From assembly GCA_013407085.1 (NCBI GenBank), contig JACCGJ010001899.1:62001-126000 (forward strand): a DNA stretch of 64,000 nucleotides, in the 5' to 3' direction. The stretch's first letter is position 1, and each line of letters opens with the position of its first letter. The notes below the pieces were generated by a model. That model was not told the origin of the DNA. It saw nothing but the letters and a program-made list of their open reading frames with translations, and did no database searches. The position numbers and the translations under genes were made by a program. Positions 1 through 12,310 of the stretch are shown here, piece by piece. Origin of the DNA: Atriophallophorus winterbourni (Eukaryota > Platyhelminthes > Trematoda > Plagiorchiida > Microphallidae).

Positions 1-3000
1 GGGTCTAAACATATGATTATGAAAAATGCTTATTTTCATGCATTTCCAGTACACACTTAAGAATCATCAAGTAGGGACTGTATGATCAGGATACGCGTGC
101 ACCAAATCAGTCCAGCGAATGCATGACTAGTTCGTCTGTTCAAAAATATGGACCATCATTCTATCACTTTCATATGTGAATGCAACCAATGATAAAGCTT
201 CATTTCTTTTTGCACACGTAAAATTGATTTACGCTAATACCGACTTCCCAATGTGCGTTTCACAACATGTGTATTTTAGTTACCCGAAAAATACATTATT
301 AATGCAAAATAGATGACATTTTATTTAATTTCAATTTGGGCTTTTCGCAATGTACCTTGCAGATATTTTCATAGTTTATTTGAAAAATGCTTTTTTGATA
401 ATGGGAAAAATACCCCATTTTTCAACATTCCTAATTATATCCACTGAACAGCAAAAATGTTAGCATACTCATTGCCGATCATACAAAAGGGAATCAATTG
501 AATTTGTTAGCAAATCTAAACGCTAAGACGAAAATAACACAAATTGTTTAAATATTTGTTACTTAATTATTTGCGTTATCGGGTTATTATGAGATTCACA
601 CAAAATATATGATTCAATGAAAGGAATTTATGTAATAATAACAGATTTAACAATATACATAGTGAATATCAATTTTAAAATGGACTAGATAATTTTCTTA
701 ATTCGATTGTATACGTTTCAGCGAATAGTTTCTAAATGTTACTGCAATGTGTGTATCGTAAATCCTGTCATTAGTTTGTGATTATGAATTTTAGCTTTCA
801 GCATAAACCTCACGATGCTTTGCGGATGTGTTCACACTTTGACATTAATGTAGCATTGCAGGTGGTTGAAGGTGACAAGATTGGATTAGCGATTAAAAGG
901 CGATACGGAGATCCATTGGTCTAAGTGGAGTTTCCTTGGAATGCTCTTGGAAAATTTGTTATAAAATAAATTAATAACTTTTTGGAAAATAGAATCACCA
1001 ACAATCCAAGTCAGTATTTAGGCAAAAATCTCATGATCGGCCTATTGTTCCTATGTAGTACCTCCTGTTTATTACATCTGCTTCACTGCCGGTAGATACG
1101 TCAATTTATCAATATTAATATAGATCAAAAGCAATCAAATAAACATGGAGATAGATCAAATAATAAACCAACATCTTAGTTTCTATATCTGGGGGTGAGA
1201 AATAAATTTATTCCCAAGTTCCATTCGCTGCTTCCGAAAACATTTTTGAGCAATATTTTCAGCGTGTAGTTATTCCGATCTCCAACCAAATCAGTATGAA
1301 AGTTCAAGGCATCTACGTAACAAATGTTTGAGCAAATAAATAAGAAAATTATTTAAATGCTTATATTTTGGCTGATTCGTTAACTTCACACGGTATGGTT
1401 AGCTCATTATGTTTCTGCTACATTCAGAACGATCAACATTAACTAAAGTCGAAACGCACATAGATATATTTTCACATTCTATCAATTTTTCCAAATATTT
1501 ATCTACGTCTGTGTTCTAGTTAAATTAGTTTGGTAATAGATGTCAGATTGAATTAAACTGATAGAAAGCTAGCATCAGTATTAAATATTCTGTAGACACA
1601 TTTCGGGAGATTTTGAATGGTCAATCGATGTAATATCACATGGTAGTCAATATTAACCAGTTGATTGTTTCTCACGGAAATCATCCGGTACACACCTAAC
1701 TTACGTTTGTAAATTTAGTGGAAACTGTGAAATGTCTTTCCATGTATAGAATTAACTAGCATTGCATGACATTTTTGCGTATTACAATCTCCGTTAAAAT
1801 GCGAGAAATCGATGATTAGCGACATATTGTGAGAGGCGTGATTGTTGTGAGCATATGAGTGACATATTAACTGAATAAAATCAATTTTACAGGACAATAC
1901 CTAATGAACAAAATTCATCAACAAGGAAATTCACTTACATCAACACAAGCATCTTTGATTGCGTATTTAGTTTCCAATATCAAATGAACCACTGTGAAAC
2001 AAATATTCCGTTTAACGTAAGGAATTATGTCCATTATGTTTTCATAAAAAAACGGAAAATATTTTTGATGAGAAGACAGACAAGAAACGTATACTATCTT
2101 CCAATGAAAATCATAAAATAACAATATCGAAATAAAACTTCTTTTGTTGTTTCACACTGAAATTCGCCTTCTAAAGTCAAGCAAATAATCAAACTTCCAT
2201 GTTGAACAGGACTCAAAATTTAAATGAATTATTATCCTTAAAAAATAGTTAATCCTCTTGTTTTGTAATGCTTTCGGCAAAATCGACTCACTAGCTTACA
2301 CTAGTAGTGTATGCATACATAACTTCATTCTACAAATGTCCATAGTGAACTCATTATGAGCATTACAATATTTATGCTGTTTTTTCGTGGATTGTTTCGT
2401 GCGAAAGTATAGGTTACGTAGCACTGGTCCTTTTCTTCCGCGCGAGGTCCGATTAAATTTTGATGGATCGAAATGATTAGCATACAAGAAGAATAAGACG
2501 GAGAATGAGACTAATAACATGAAAAAGAAAATGGCCTTTCAAGTGCAAATCAATTTTCAGAAATGATATTGATTTTTCCACAAATGTTTGAAAACGTGAC
2601 ATGCATAGAATAACGCAAGGTTTATCCAGGTCAAAATAATTTCTGGTTAGCCATAAATAGATAGATATGCCAATGAATTCGGAAAATGAAGCAAGAATAT
2701 AGAAAAACAAATCTCAATATAGATTATCAAATTGTCAGCTGCATTTTTGTGCGTATCGTGCATGATGAGGAACAAATGCGATTCTAAATTTTGAATTCTG
2801 AACAACGTTTTGGGCAAGGATGTTCGTCTTCACTGGTTGTAAACAACGACAAGTCATGTTTTTGATCAAACACTTTTTTCATTAACGAAAGTGATGATCA
2901 AAAATAGTGCTTAGCAATAAATTCTCAAAAACAGTATCAAACTTGGGATAAACTTAATACAACTTTTGATCACAAGAAAATCGATTTCCAGAGGCCAGCA

Positions 3001-5855
3001 AAAAATTTTCAGGATGATTCAAGCTCCAATATTGTCGTAAAGTAATCCACATCTCAAATCTACTATATATTTGACACCATGTGATATATATGTGGTATCA
3101 TCCGGCAAAAACTTTATATATACAATTCAGAGAAAGATAACAGTGAGAAAACCCAGAAAATAATTTGTCCATTCACATAAACGGTTTGTTTATTTATTTG
3201 GTTTTTATTTTAGTTTGAGATTCGAAAAAAAATTCATGTGCGGGGCATAAGAACTAGAGCAATGTTTTTCACTGTTACTGGTCCGTAGCCATTATTACCA
3301 ATGTGGACATCAGAACAATTTCGCATTACTTGAAAACCTCTTATTCAACCACGTTCCGTAATACTGTGCTAGTCCGGAGCGAGCCATTCTATACCACTAT
3401 TTCAAGTTAGCGACTGACCACCAGCGAAGTTTTTCTCGTCTGCACCAGCTGACGCATAGTGTCCTCCGCGTGGTAACCGTTCATGTTCATTAGCAGACCC
3501 TTTCCCAACAAGCAGAGTCGACCTCAGTTGATGGCTCCCCGAAAGCAACTTTCTTCTTAAAATGCGGCGCCAGACGTCACATTTACAAACGCAGTGTCTC
3601 CATGGTGCTTAAGTGATAGTTTGCAGAGAACGTTGTTTAATGACTTAGGGCCTCATACCCACCTCTGCGCAAACTCTTCAACCTTCAATTGAATTAAGCG
3701 ATAAATACTGCGCTTAGAGAAATAGAGCATACATAACAACCGCTAAACGTCCATGGTATTTGAACTTCACGATCGAAAACAAGATCATTTATTGCAAAAT
3801 CTGTTAGCTATTTTGCTTCTTCCTGAGGATACTTTTTAAATGTCCTGTGAAGTGAAACTCCATAGAAACGTATTTTTGCGGGATTGCATTGTGAATTGAT
3901 CACTGTCATAAAGCGGAACTATAAACCGAATCAAAGGCAGCTCAAAAATTGAAAAACCGCCCTATAGTTTTGCCGACGATAAACGTATCGGTGTTCTAGC
4001 ACTTACTCATAAGAGAATCGTATTGGCACCTACAAGCCATAGACGGAAACCCGCTAGCTCTTCGCAAAAAGTGTTATCAATGACGATGTTAGTATGCAAA
4101 GAGGGATAGGTGGTTCACCACAATAGTTGAATCATTTGTTTCTGCCACCTTCCATTATGGACTGGTTGTATCATGGATTCATCACACTAGTTGCGTTTCA
4201 TCTCATACATCCAAAAATAGGAGAAGCGTTTGAGTGATTTGCTTCGAATTTCTCGTTCGTGTTTACAAAAGAATGCAAAAGTCTCTTCGTAGCGTGTTTC
4301 CTTCCGTCGCTTTAAAAATCAAATTTCTATCCCTATTTCTTAGACAAAAGCTAAAGCTAACGACACTGAATAATGCAAAGCAGATTGGGAATGTCATTGC
4401 GGTCGGAGAGTCTCTGAGGTAGCGGGATGACTAAACTTACTTGAAACATTCTCCTAAAAAGTTAAAACGCATTTGAAGGTTCGTTATGCGCGAAAAATCG
4501 AACTGCAGATTGGTTTGACTCGAACATTATGACTTGGGATCTAGGATACGAAACGATTGGTTGAGCCCTCACATTCAACGTTCAGATGAGGCTTGGTTTG
4601 TCTCGTCGAACCGATTGACTTTTGTTTCAACTCTGTTAAACCACAATTAGTGAAACAACAATGCTTTACGTGGAAGAAATCGTTATTTGTATTGTCCGTT
4701 GTATCGCGTTATATCTCATTTAATTGTTCGTCACCCAGCGAGACATTTATCGTATGATGAACAACACCGCTCCCTATCGCAATGCCACTAAAAAGTACAC
4801 GATTATTCAAACGCTAATCGAACGTTATTGTTTGTGCGAACCTTTTTTAAATTTGCAAACCGCCGGATACGAGACGATCCGGTTTACAGGATTAGCAAGT
4901 ATGTAGATCACTTTCCTTGCGGTTTGTTTTATACATGTAGTGTAGCACGTTGAGTAATAACCGCAAAGTTTGTCTTTGTTTGTCGTGCTGTGATTCATTG
5001 ATTTTAAATATAATTCGAAAATTGTACCATAAAATGTAGATAGAAAATCAATTTTCATATTTGTAACTCACCGGTATACGACGCATTCACTAATTTAACA
5101 AGGAAATAAATTTGTTCTATTTAACGCTGACTAGGATATGACATTATCAAGAACAGATTTGTATTTCAACATTCTGTATATGATATTTACTAGCAAGTAC
5201 GAGATAACTAAACGTAAGACATTAAAATATCAGTTACAATACGGTATTGCTCAACAAAATTGTGAGCGTCTTGATGACAGGTTAATTAACACGTGTGAAG
5301 TTCTTTCCTTACAGTAGCAATCCCATTTAACCGCCTACACATTGAGCACACCTCATGCCAGATTTTATCAAACAGTATATCCGCTGTACCTAAATGTTGA
5401 CTTACTGCATGCACCTGTTTACAGCTCGAGATCACACAATAACTACATTTTTAGTCGATACACTATGAGCATGTTTTGTGCAAACATATCAGACCATGTT
5501 GAACTAGTTTATTGGTAAAGCAACCGGCAATTGTTTGCTTGTGTGAAGGAAAATTCGAGTTAAATATCATATGAGATACAAAATACTTTGTGTTACATGA
5601 CTTCAATACGCCAAGCAAATTTCACAGACAGGAAGCGATTCTATAGAAATGATAAAGCTTCAACATTTGAGCATTTTATAATGTATTTTATTCATTGACT
5701 ATGAGCAACAGAATATATTGGTATTTATAAGTATTGTGAGTGCTTGATTGATAACCACTCTGTGTTTATGATTTTGAATATGTTGTTTCTTTGTTCGATC
5801 ACCAAATTACAGTTGTTTTCAAGTATATAACTGTTCACACAATCATGTTAGTGGC
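1..5855. other. Non-coding stretch, left part of copy 1
   Basis: No protein or RNA gene could be recognised. Open frames are short and interrupted, and most are not kept in the second copy. The interval 3200-4900 is somewhat richer in GC and is by far the most diverged from copy 2, so it may be an old repeat of unknown type. Reading 4200-4900 in all frames gives only broken scraps. Confidence 0.6.
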
Positions 5856-6260
5856 TTAGAAAAGTGATAGTTTTCGCGTAAAGATACACCTCATATAGTA
5901 TTTTATTATTTTCGCGTAACAGCAACGTATCGCTCTTAGATATGAAGGGACACAATCTAATGAAGCAAAAATATACGCACCGAAGTTCTGTTCCACCTTA
6001 ATTTCGAAATTTTGCACACATTGCGATTTCACTGGAAAATCGATTCTGCGTAACAAGTTAGAGGTTTGATGCCATCGTTCTGGATATCCGTACCACAGAG
6101 AGGCCTTGTTCGTTTCCATGTGCCCTGCATTCACTAACCAATCGTGCATAGGAAATTTAGACACTTTTCTTTCGATTATGCTCAAAATAAAAATACATGA
6201 TTTGTAAAATGGAATACTTTTCGCCACCTTTAAAAATAGAAATAAAATTTGAACGAACAA
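5856..6260 (-). other. Open frame of doubtful status (134 codons)
   Basis: This open frame stays open in both copies (47240-47644) and has an unrecognised translation. The middle third (containing HDWLVNAG and LWYGYPERWHQ) looks more protein-like than the ends, and possible splice signals flank it on the minus strand. These are a pyrimidine-rich tract ending in aaag upstream, and G|GTGCGT after the codons EQNF. Against a real gene, the roughly 15 base differences between copies mostly change amino acids, so there is no sign of purifying selection. One frame of this length is also expected by chance in 64 kb at this base composition. It is at most an exon relic. Confidence 0.15.
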
Positions 6261-6535
6261 CGTTTGTGAATAGTTATGGAAATTGATTACAAACGATTAG
6301 TTATTGCTATGACAATGAATTTCGAACATGATGTGATGAAAAATTTAGAACACTGACTATATAAACTAATAATATTTAATCAGATTTTCACTTCCACTCG
6401 AACGTAATCACATTTGCAGATTTAAGTCTTGTTTCCAATCATGCTGAGTTGGTCAAGTAGGCTAAATGTTCCGGGCTTTGTTTATGTAACTCGACATACC
6501 TAGAATGTTATTTAGCTAACAGTGATGCGCTGTGA

Positions 6536-7347
6536 TGTTCGCTTAAACCATTACCTCATTTCTTATATCCGTATTTAACCATTTCGGAAAACCTATAGCA
6601 AGACACGGATATTGATATAAAAATTGGCTAAGCAGCTGTCATTTTCTCCCGATTGAATGCTCGTGTTTGGGGTAAACGCACGTCAACTGAAAAGACAAAG
6701 ATGATTGTATACAGCGCGTGCGTATTAAATGCTTCACTGTACGGCAGTAAAACCTGGTCCACTATGCATGACAGGAACGAAAATCGTATGCATTTCATGC
6801 ACATGACATCTTTCGTATATTGAACATATCGAAGATAGTGTTTATAATGCTGGAGGTCTTTTGAAAGCTTGTCTACAGAGCATGTTTACTTTGTTACAAA
6901 CGCGACGCGGTGACTAGGTTATGTTTACGGAATGGGAATTAATAGTATTTCTAATGATGAACACTATGGTGTGTTGCAATTGGGAAGTCGACCATTGGGC
7001 ACACAACACTTGCGGTACAAGAACGTTTGCATAAGAGATATGAAAGCTCTTGGCATTGACTTCGCGAGTTAAGAAGACGTTGTTCTTGATCGCTTACAAT
7101 AGAGCATTGTGTTGAGCGTCGTCTGTAATCTGTGAATAAATATATAGAGCTATTGGCTGTTGAACGCAAATCACGCCGCCGGCGAGCTACTATCGCCGTA
7201 AAACCGAATTCGTTCGATCATAACAAGCGCTGCATGAGAGTTTGTTCCTCCCGAATCGAAATAACTAATCATTTAAAAAGATGTAGATCATAAAAACTCA
7301 TGCGACTCCGATGTTTTATCCTTGATCAACGTGGACGGAAGAATGAA
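6536..7347 (+). pseudogene. 5'-truncated relic of the RTE-like retroelement (3' end)
   Basis: The sequence aligns collinearly with the 3' part of the long element at 22485-23290. Shared landmarks are the segment at 6640 (gctcgtgtttgggg), the run tacagcgcgtgcgta near 6711, cctggtcc/cctgggca, the stretch around 6985 (gaccattgggc) and the tail with gttcctcccgaatcg near 7243. Truncation at the 5' end with the 3' end kept is the usual result of target-primed reverse transcription. All reading frames are broken. In copy 2 the middle (equivalent to 6545-7011) is deleted. Because the relic is contiguous here and interrupted there, the event was a deletion in copy 2 and not an insertion here. Confidence 0.85.
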
Positions 7348-8599
7348 AAAACATTAGTTTTACGACTGAAAATGGTGGATGTTTTGAGCGCAAATTCATT
7401 AATTTCCCCGTTCCGACTATCAGCATTTGTAAGACGAAACTTGTTTGCCTAAACAAAACGTTATTCTAAATTACGCTAACCGATTGCTTCAATTTTATAT
7501 TTTCATGAATATACTTCTTAAATGTGGTTTTGATCAAGCAAAGATATGAAGTGATTATAATAATAAACTTTCAAAATATCTCGAAAGCCACATTATATTA
7601 TGCTCATTTTAAAAGATGCCGTACGTTCCGGATATAATCTTGAATGTTCAACATTTAAACTAATTCCCGAGGTTTACCAAATTGAAACATGTTAAGCAGA
7701 CTTTAGCGTTAATAGTCGGAGAGCCATGGTTCGAGACCTTCCGCGATTATACTTTTCGGTAAACTTGCAGAAAACACAGATCCCTGGATGTGAATTTGTC
7801 AACATATACAGAAGGAAAACTAACCACGAGAGTATAGCGTTTCGTTTTATATTTGTAATCATATTGTGGAGATGTGAAGTGCATTTAAAACATTCGTCAA
7901 CCTCTATCAAATGAGACTGTAATAATGAGTCAATGTTAAAGATTTTAGTGAGCGTTTAATGGCAGTTTGTAGTAAACCTGTTCGCACAAAGTTGACTGGT
8001 AAATCAGTTCAAAGTGAAAACTGTTACAGTCATGATGAACACAGTGTTGTGTAACGGCGTTTGCCTGCGCTCTAGCAATTAGGATTCTCTTGTTTCATGT
8101 GATTTGGCGGTAAACGTGTTTAATGTTCGAAAACGTTCACCTAGAGATCGAATGTTGCGTTTTGTGATACAGTTAAAATAATTATTAACAAAAACTATGG
8201 ATACCAGTGATGTGCTAATAATTAAACGTATAACCATATAGCATAACGTTAAAAAGGATAAATTAATCTGCAAACAGGAAGTGGATATTGTTATCTTTTA
8301 ATTGTTTATTTTTTTGAGCGTTCCATATTTATTGACATTTAACTCAACACCTATGTGAGAAACGTTTAGTATAACCGAAAATACGATTTACTCTCTGACC
8401 ATAAAAAGAAAAATGCTTGTAACAAAAATTGTTTAGTGAGATAAAACAATGATTCCATTGCGCAAAGTGTACCCTAATTTATATGCAGTACAAATGCAGA
8501 AGAGCAGTATCAAAATATCAGAGAAACTACATGACAAGATGGGATTATAGATTTTTTTTGGGGTCAACGTTACGACGGAGCTAATTAATCGCTAGAACA
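7348..8599. other. Non-coding stretch
   Basis: Nothing recognisable was found. Short overlapping open frames on both strands at 7692-7914 and 48610-48877 persist in both copies but overlap each other and resemble no known family. Divergence from copy 2 is a few percent. Confidence 0.5.
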
Positions 8600-8621
8600 G
8601 AAAACGAACTCCAGTAATTAC

Positions 8622-8837
8622 AGCTGTGAGTTTTTGAATGAACTTGGGGGTGTCAAATATATTGACACTTCAGTACTTGATCGTTTACACGGTGTTAAAG
8701 TAAAATATTACAGCGGAATCATTGATCAACCGCTTGGGACTCGAGCCAGTGCTCTTGTGAATCAAATCCTTCGCGTTGAGGAACATGGTCGTGTTCAAAC
8801 TTTTGTTCGTTTTACCAATAAAATAAATGTTATGTAG
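8622..8837 (+). other. Possible exon or exon relic, unrecognised
   Basis: An open frame begins after a possible 3' splice site (taattacag at 8615-8623) and ends at a stop at 8835-8837. The peptide contains LDRLHGVKVKYY, IIDQPLGTRASAL and RVEEHGRVQT and is hydrophilic and low in simple sequence, which is unusual for this AT-rich DNA. The equivalent frame in copy 2 is 49551-49754. Differences between the copies change residues (I/F, G/V, F/I) as often as not, so conservation gives no support for coding. No ATG in a convincing context opens the frame and the family is unknown. Confidence 0.2.
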
Positions 8838-9015
8838 TTTATTTTGTTTTTATAATTGTACACATGTTTAAGGTTTGCCTAAGCTCATTCCTACAAAGGT
8901 TAACTTCGTACGGCTAAAAAACCTGTTAAGTAGCCAGCAGCAAAAAGTAACAGTAAATTGTAACTATAATTTTACGGTTTTCTCGTTTCCAAACAACAAC
9001 GAGTCATTATTGTGG

Positions 9016-9198
9016 ATGCAAACAACACGAAACATATTTGTGTTTATGATAATAATTTTTCTATATTCAACACACTCGTATGAGCAGCAAATGTGCGAAA
9101 ATGTTGAGAATAAGTTTTTTAGCCTCAACGCAAATGAAATAATTAGAAAACGTTTATGCTACTACGTCGTGCGGATTAAATCCGCTTATTGTAAATGA
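9016..9198 (+). CDS. Candidate small secreted peptide, 60 aa
   Basis: The ATG at 9016 opens a 60-codon frame whose first 25 residues look like a signal peptide: charged MQTTR, then the hydrophobic core NIFVFMIIIFLYS, then a polar THS before YEQQ. The remaining ~38 residues hold three cysteines (in QMCENV, KRLCYY and AYCK). Copy 2 keeps the whole frame (49932-50114), with T/A, S/F and K/R changes plus one silent change. Small secreted proteins of this shape are common in parasitic worms, but nothing here proves expression. The three-to-one ratio of replacement to silent changes gives no sign of constraint, and AT-rich DNA easily encodes hydrophobic runs by chance. Confidence 0.2.
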   Translation: MQTTRNIFVFMIIIFLYSTHSYEQQMCENVENKFFSLNANEIIRKRLCYYVVRIKSAYCK

Positions 9199-10239
9199 AC
9201 ATGAGTTCACAGAAAAATGTGTAGTTTTTGTCAATGTTATCGTTTGGTTAGATTTCGCACAACATGAACAAACACATACAGAATTCTGAGTACTTTCGTA
9301 TTATGGATGAAAGTAATAATGTCTGTTATCCTGCTACGCATTTATACCCCAATTCATGGATATCATACTTTGTGCTTGAGTGTGGATGTACAATAATATT
9401 GCAATTATTACTTCATTGTCAAACGTCATCATTTCGAATGGTTTATGTAAACCGATAAATAAACCAATTATGATTTACTGTATCAACTTTTCAATCAATA
9501 CATATAATTTGTCTAATTTATTAGCCACTTAATATGCCAGATACATCATTCCACAGAATTGACGAAATGTAATAACTCACAGCCTTCATAGTAACCATTA
9601 CCTCGTCCGGGGTCATTTTAAAACTGCTTGTTATGCCGTAAGTGCATTTTTGCGTTAGCATCGCGAAAGCTGAAGAATTAAAAAAAAGAATTATCACAAT
9701 ACTTTCTATGAAACTCAAAGAAATACAACAGCAGTATTATGAGGGATTCGATAAATTTCCACTGATGAAAAATTGACTTTGGCAAAACAGAGAACGTTGC
9801 TCTGAAAATGAATCTTATATGTCGAAAAATAGTTAAATTTGATAAAATATGTGAAGACTCATCTTCCAGGAACGTTTGCCTATCTAACTTCTTGAAACAC
9901 GGTATATCCTCACAATTCTACCTATCAGGGATACACATCAACTTAAGACGCAATTATTGTTGTGTTAAGGGAAATACTATGATCGCATCGTTTAGAAATT
10001 TCCATGAAAATGAAAATTGAATGCAACCGTCAAGATAAGTATTGTTGGGAACATTGCACCTCTGTCACGCAAAATTCGTCCATCCATATTGAAATGTTAG
10101 GATTATCAAAACGCGTTGCCAAACACCATGTCGAATAGCTTGCGTAACCGGCACCTAACCATCGACCGATTAACACTGGCAGGCGTGTGCATCATTGAAT
10201 CTGTCATTTGTATTACTTACAGTATTGAAAGATTTCGCG
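9199..10239. other. Non-coding stretch
   Basis: Nothing recognisable was found. A 64-codon frame at 9264-9458 is disrupted in copy 2 by a small deletion near 50275, which argues against it being a gene. Confidence 0.5.
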
Positions 10240-10295
10240 ATTTGAATATCCATTCATGGTCAACATCGACCGAAGGAGGCTAACAACAAAAACAC
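10240..10295 (+). repeat. 3' tip of the RTE-like retroelement
   Basis: The run catcgaccgaaggaggctaa, followed by acaacaaaaac, matches the extreme 3' end of the long element (23272-23300: atcgaccgacggaggccaac, then a CAA-type tail). Only the last ~55 bases are present. It is therefore either a severely 5'-truncated insertion or the surviving end of an older one. It helps define the element's 3' terminus. Confidence 0.7.
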
Positions 10296-11404
10296 TATTG
10301 TTTAGTAAAAAATCTACTAGGATGTTTTATGTAAGGCGATTAGTTGCCATTACAACGGGAATATGCTATGAATAAATATGTTAAACGAAAAAGGTATATC
10401 ATATGTATGGCTCACGAAAATTGTTCGTTTATTAATACCTAATAACACATTCGCATCAAATATTGTCATGCCTGAAGAGTCAACCTCATCTTCAGGTAGG
10501 CGATTCCACAAATATAAAACGGACAGAAATACGTTTCGCCGACTATGAATATTCGAACATGGGATGCTGGATCGAAAGTTTACAATAAAGTGTTCCGTTT
10601 TTGCTACAACCTAGAAACTAGTGTCTTCGTATATACAACACACAGATAGCCTAGTCTGTCATCGTAAGTAACATCTCAAAGACCAATCAATAACTTAGTC
10701 GCTATGTGATAAATTCATTTATCTATGAACAAAACAATTAATCAAGGTCACGGACTCAAGCTTGAACAGCATTTCACAACGTTGGATGATTGTACACGAT
10801 CATCTTTCCTGAGAAAGTTGCTAGCAAAGCTTTCAAGTGGCACTGCATCCGAATATTTAGCAAAATCAATATGACGCATATCATGATAAAAAGAAAGTGC
10901 TCCCACTTCATTTATGTTGTTAACACTAACATATCACTTCATTACACGTACTCAATATTGGAATTTCCAATTTTCCTATATTTTCTGCAGATTGAGTAAA
11001 AATTAATTATTTTAAACCGGTATAATAATGTATTCAAATTTCGAAAAGATGTTTGGTGAATTAAAATATGGCCCGATGTCACCAACTCATTCAACATTTA
11101 AAACATAATTCTTCGGATGAGTTTCATGCCTAGGACACATGAAGCTATTATTGCGTTTGAGCGATCTGTAAGTGAAGTTCTGAAACTTGACACACACAAC
11201 AAAATCACTTTAAATATCGCTGGATGAAATGCTGGGGTAATAACGCGACTTCCAACTTAGTTTATATTTGAAAAGCATTTTAATGTGATTTTAGCGTCAT
11301 TATCAAACCATGAAGTGGCGTTATTCATTTCATTTCATTCAGCATTTAGTGGATTAATTTAATATTGATTTTAGTGGTTAATTTAACATGTTTTATGTTC
11401 TGCT

Positions 11405-11480
11405 GAGTTTACAGCGCGTGTAACCTAAATGCTTACTGTGCGCCACTCAAACCTGGTAAATACAAGCAAGACTCGAGTGA
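11405..11480 (+). pseudogene. Internal scrap of the RTE-like retroelement
   Basis: The segment tttacagcgcgtgtaacc, continuing through atgcttactgtgcgcca, caaacctgg and aagcaagactcg, aligns with 22650-22720 of the long element (the part encoding YSACVLDAL and KTWATHAR). About 75 bases are recognisable and the frame is lost. The copy 2 equivalent is 52323-52400. Confidence 0.6.
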
Positions 11481-11629
11481 ACAATAAATGCATTATTCAA
11501 ACACAAATTTGGTAATAATTCTGGGGCCTACGGAATAACACTTCTAATATTTAGCAGTGTCAATATTTATACCAACCACCCTCACAATTTTATAAGAAAC
11601 AAACTAGCAAATGGCATTAGTAGTACAGA

Positions 11630-11955
11630 TTGGAAACATGGAACAATTATTCAGATGTTTCTAATTATCCGCCCGTTACTCTGTTAACAGTGATTTCAAA
11701 ATTTCTTGAGCGCCTCATTGTTGACGATCTAGGAAGCATCTGCAAACTAATCAATTGATTGCGAGAAAACTGCATGGATTTAGACGGAATTATTCCTGTT
11801 AATATAATTCGCTGATTCTCTTAAATGATTCAAACAATCGGTTTAAAAATTCAAGCAACACACTTCCACCACCTAGATTACCTCAAATAATTTGATGTTG
11901 TCAAGCATAGACTAATATTGCAGAAGCTTGTAAAGGTTAATATCGATTAATCTCA
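11630..11955 (+). pseudogene. CR1/L2-type reverse transcriptase fragment
   Basis: Reading the plus strand through small frame changes gives the N-terminal RT blocks of CR1-superfamily retrotransposons in the right order. The first is SNYPPVTLLTVISKFLERLI at 11670-11728 (compare the family pattern NYRPVSLLSVISKxLE). Next is LHGFRRNYSC at about 11770-11800 (the GFR block). Last is FDVVKHRLILQKL at about 11890-11930, where the catalytic FD block is expected. The fragment starts and stops inside the RT domain and contains stops. It is kept in copy 2 (52550-52868) at the same place, so it predates the duplication. The subclade (CR1, L2, Rex1) cannot be resolved. Confidence 0.75.
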
Positions 11956-12250
11956 CGATAGTGTAGTATCAACATTCGCAAAAGCTATTGGTTGGAAACG
12001 TAACTCACGTTTTTTAAATTAAAACGAACTCGGCGTAATTGCGATCATATTAAATCCCTTTCAACGATACTTTTCCTTCACCAACATTCTACACTCCATG
12101 AGTATGTTATCCGATGAATCAAAGTTCACATGTGCGTGCTCCGGTAATATCATTCGTACCAAGTATTTGTCATCTTCCAACAAATAAATGAATCAAATCA
12201 GTTGGCAGTAGATTCCAGATTCAAGAAAAGACATTTCCTGTAGATACACA

Positions 12251-12253
<3 letters not shown>

Positions 12254-12307
<54 letters not shown>
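12254..12307. repeat. (AT)n microsatellite
   Basis: There are about 26 uninterrupted AT units. The corresponding locus in copy 2 (53217-53313) is longer and interrupted and has a different left flank. Confidence 0.97.

Positions 12308-12310
<3 letters not shown>

Noticed and set aside
7692..7914. Overlapping 62-72 codon frames on opposite strands as genes
   Set aside because: They cover each other, have no known motif, and their starts differ between copies.
12254..12307. AT run as an origin or centromere element
   Set aside because: It is a plain dinucleotide microsatellite with a length difference between copies and no further structure.
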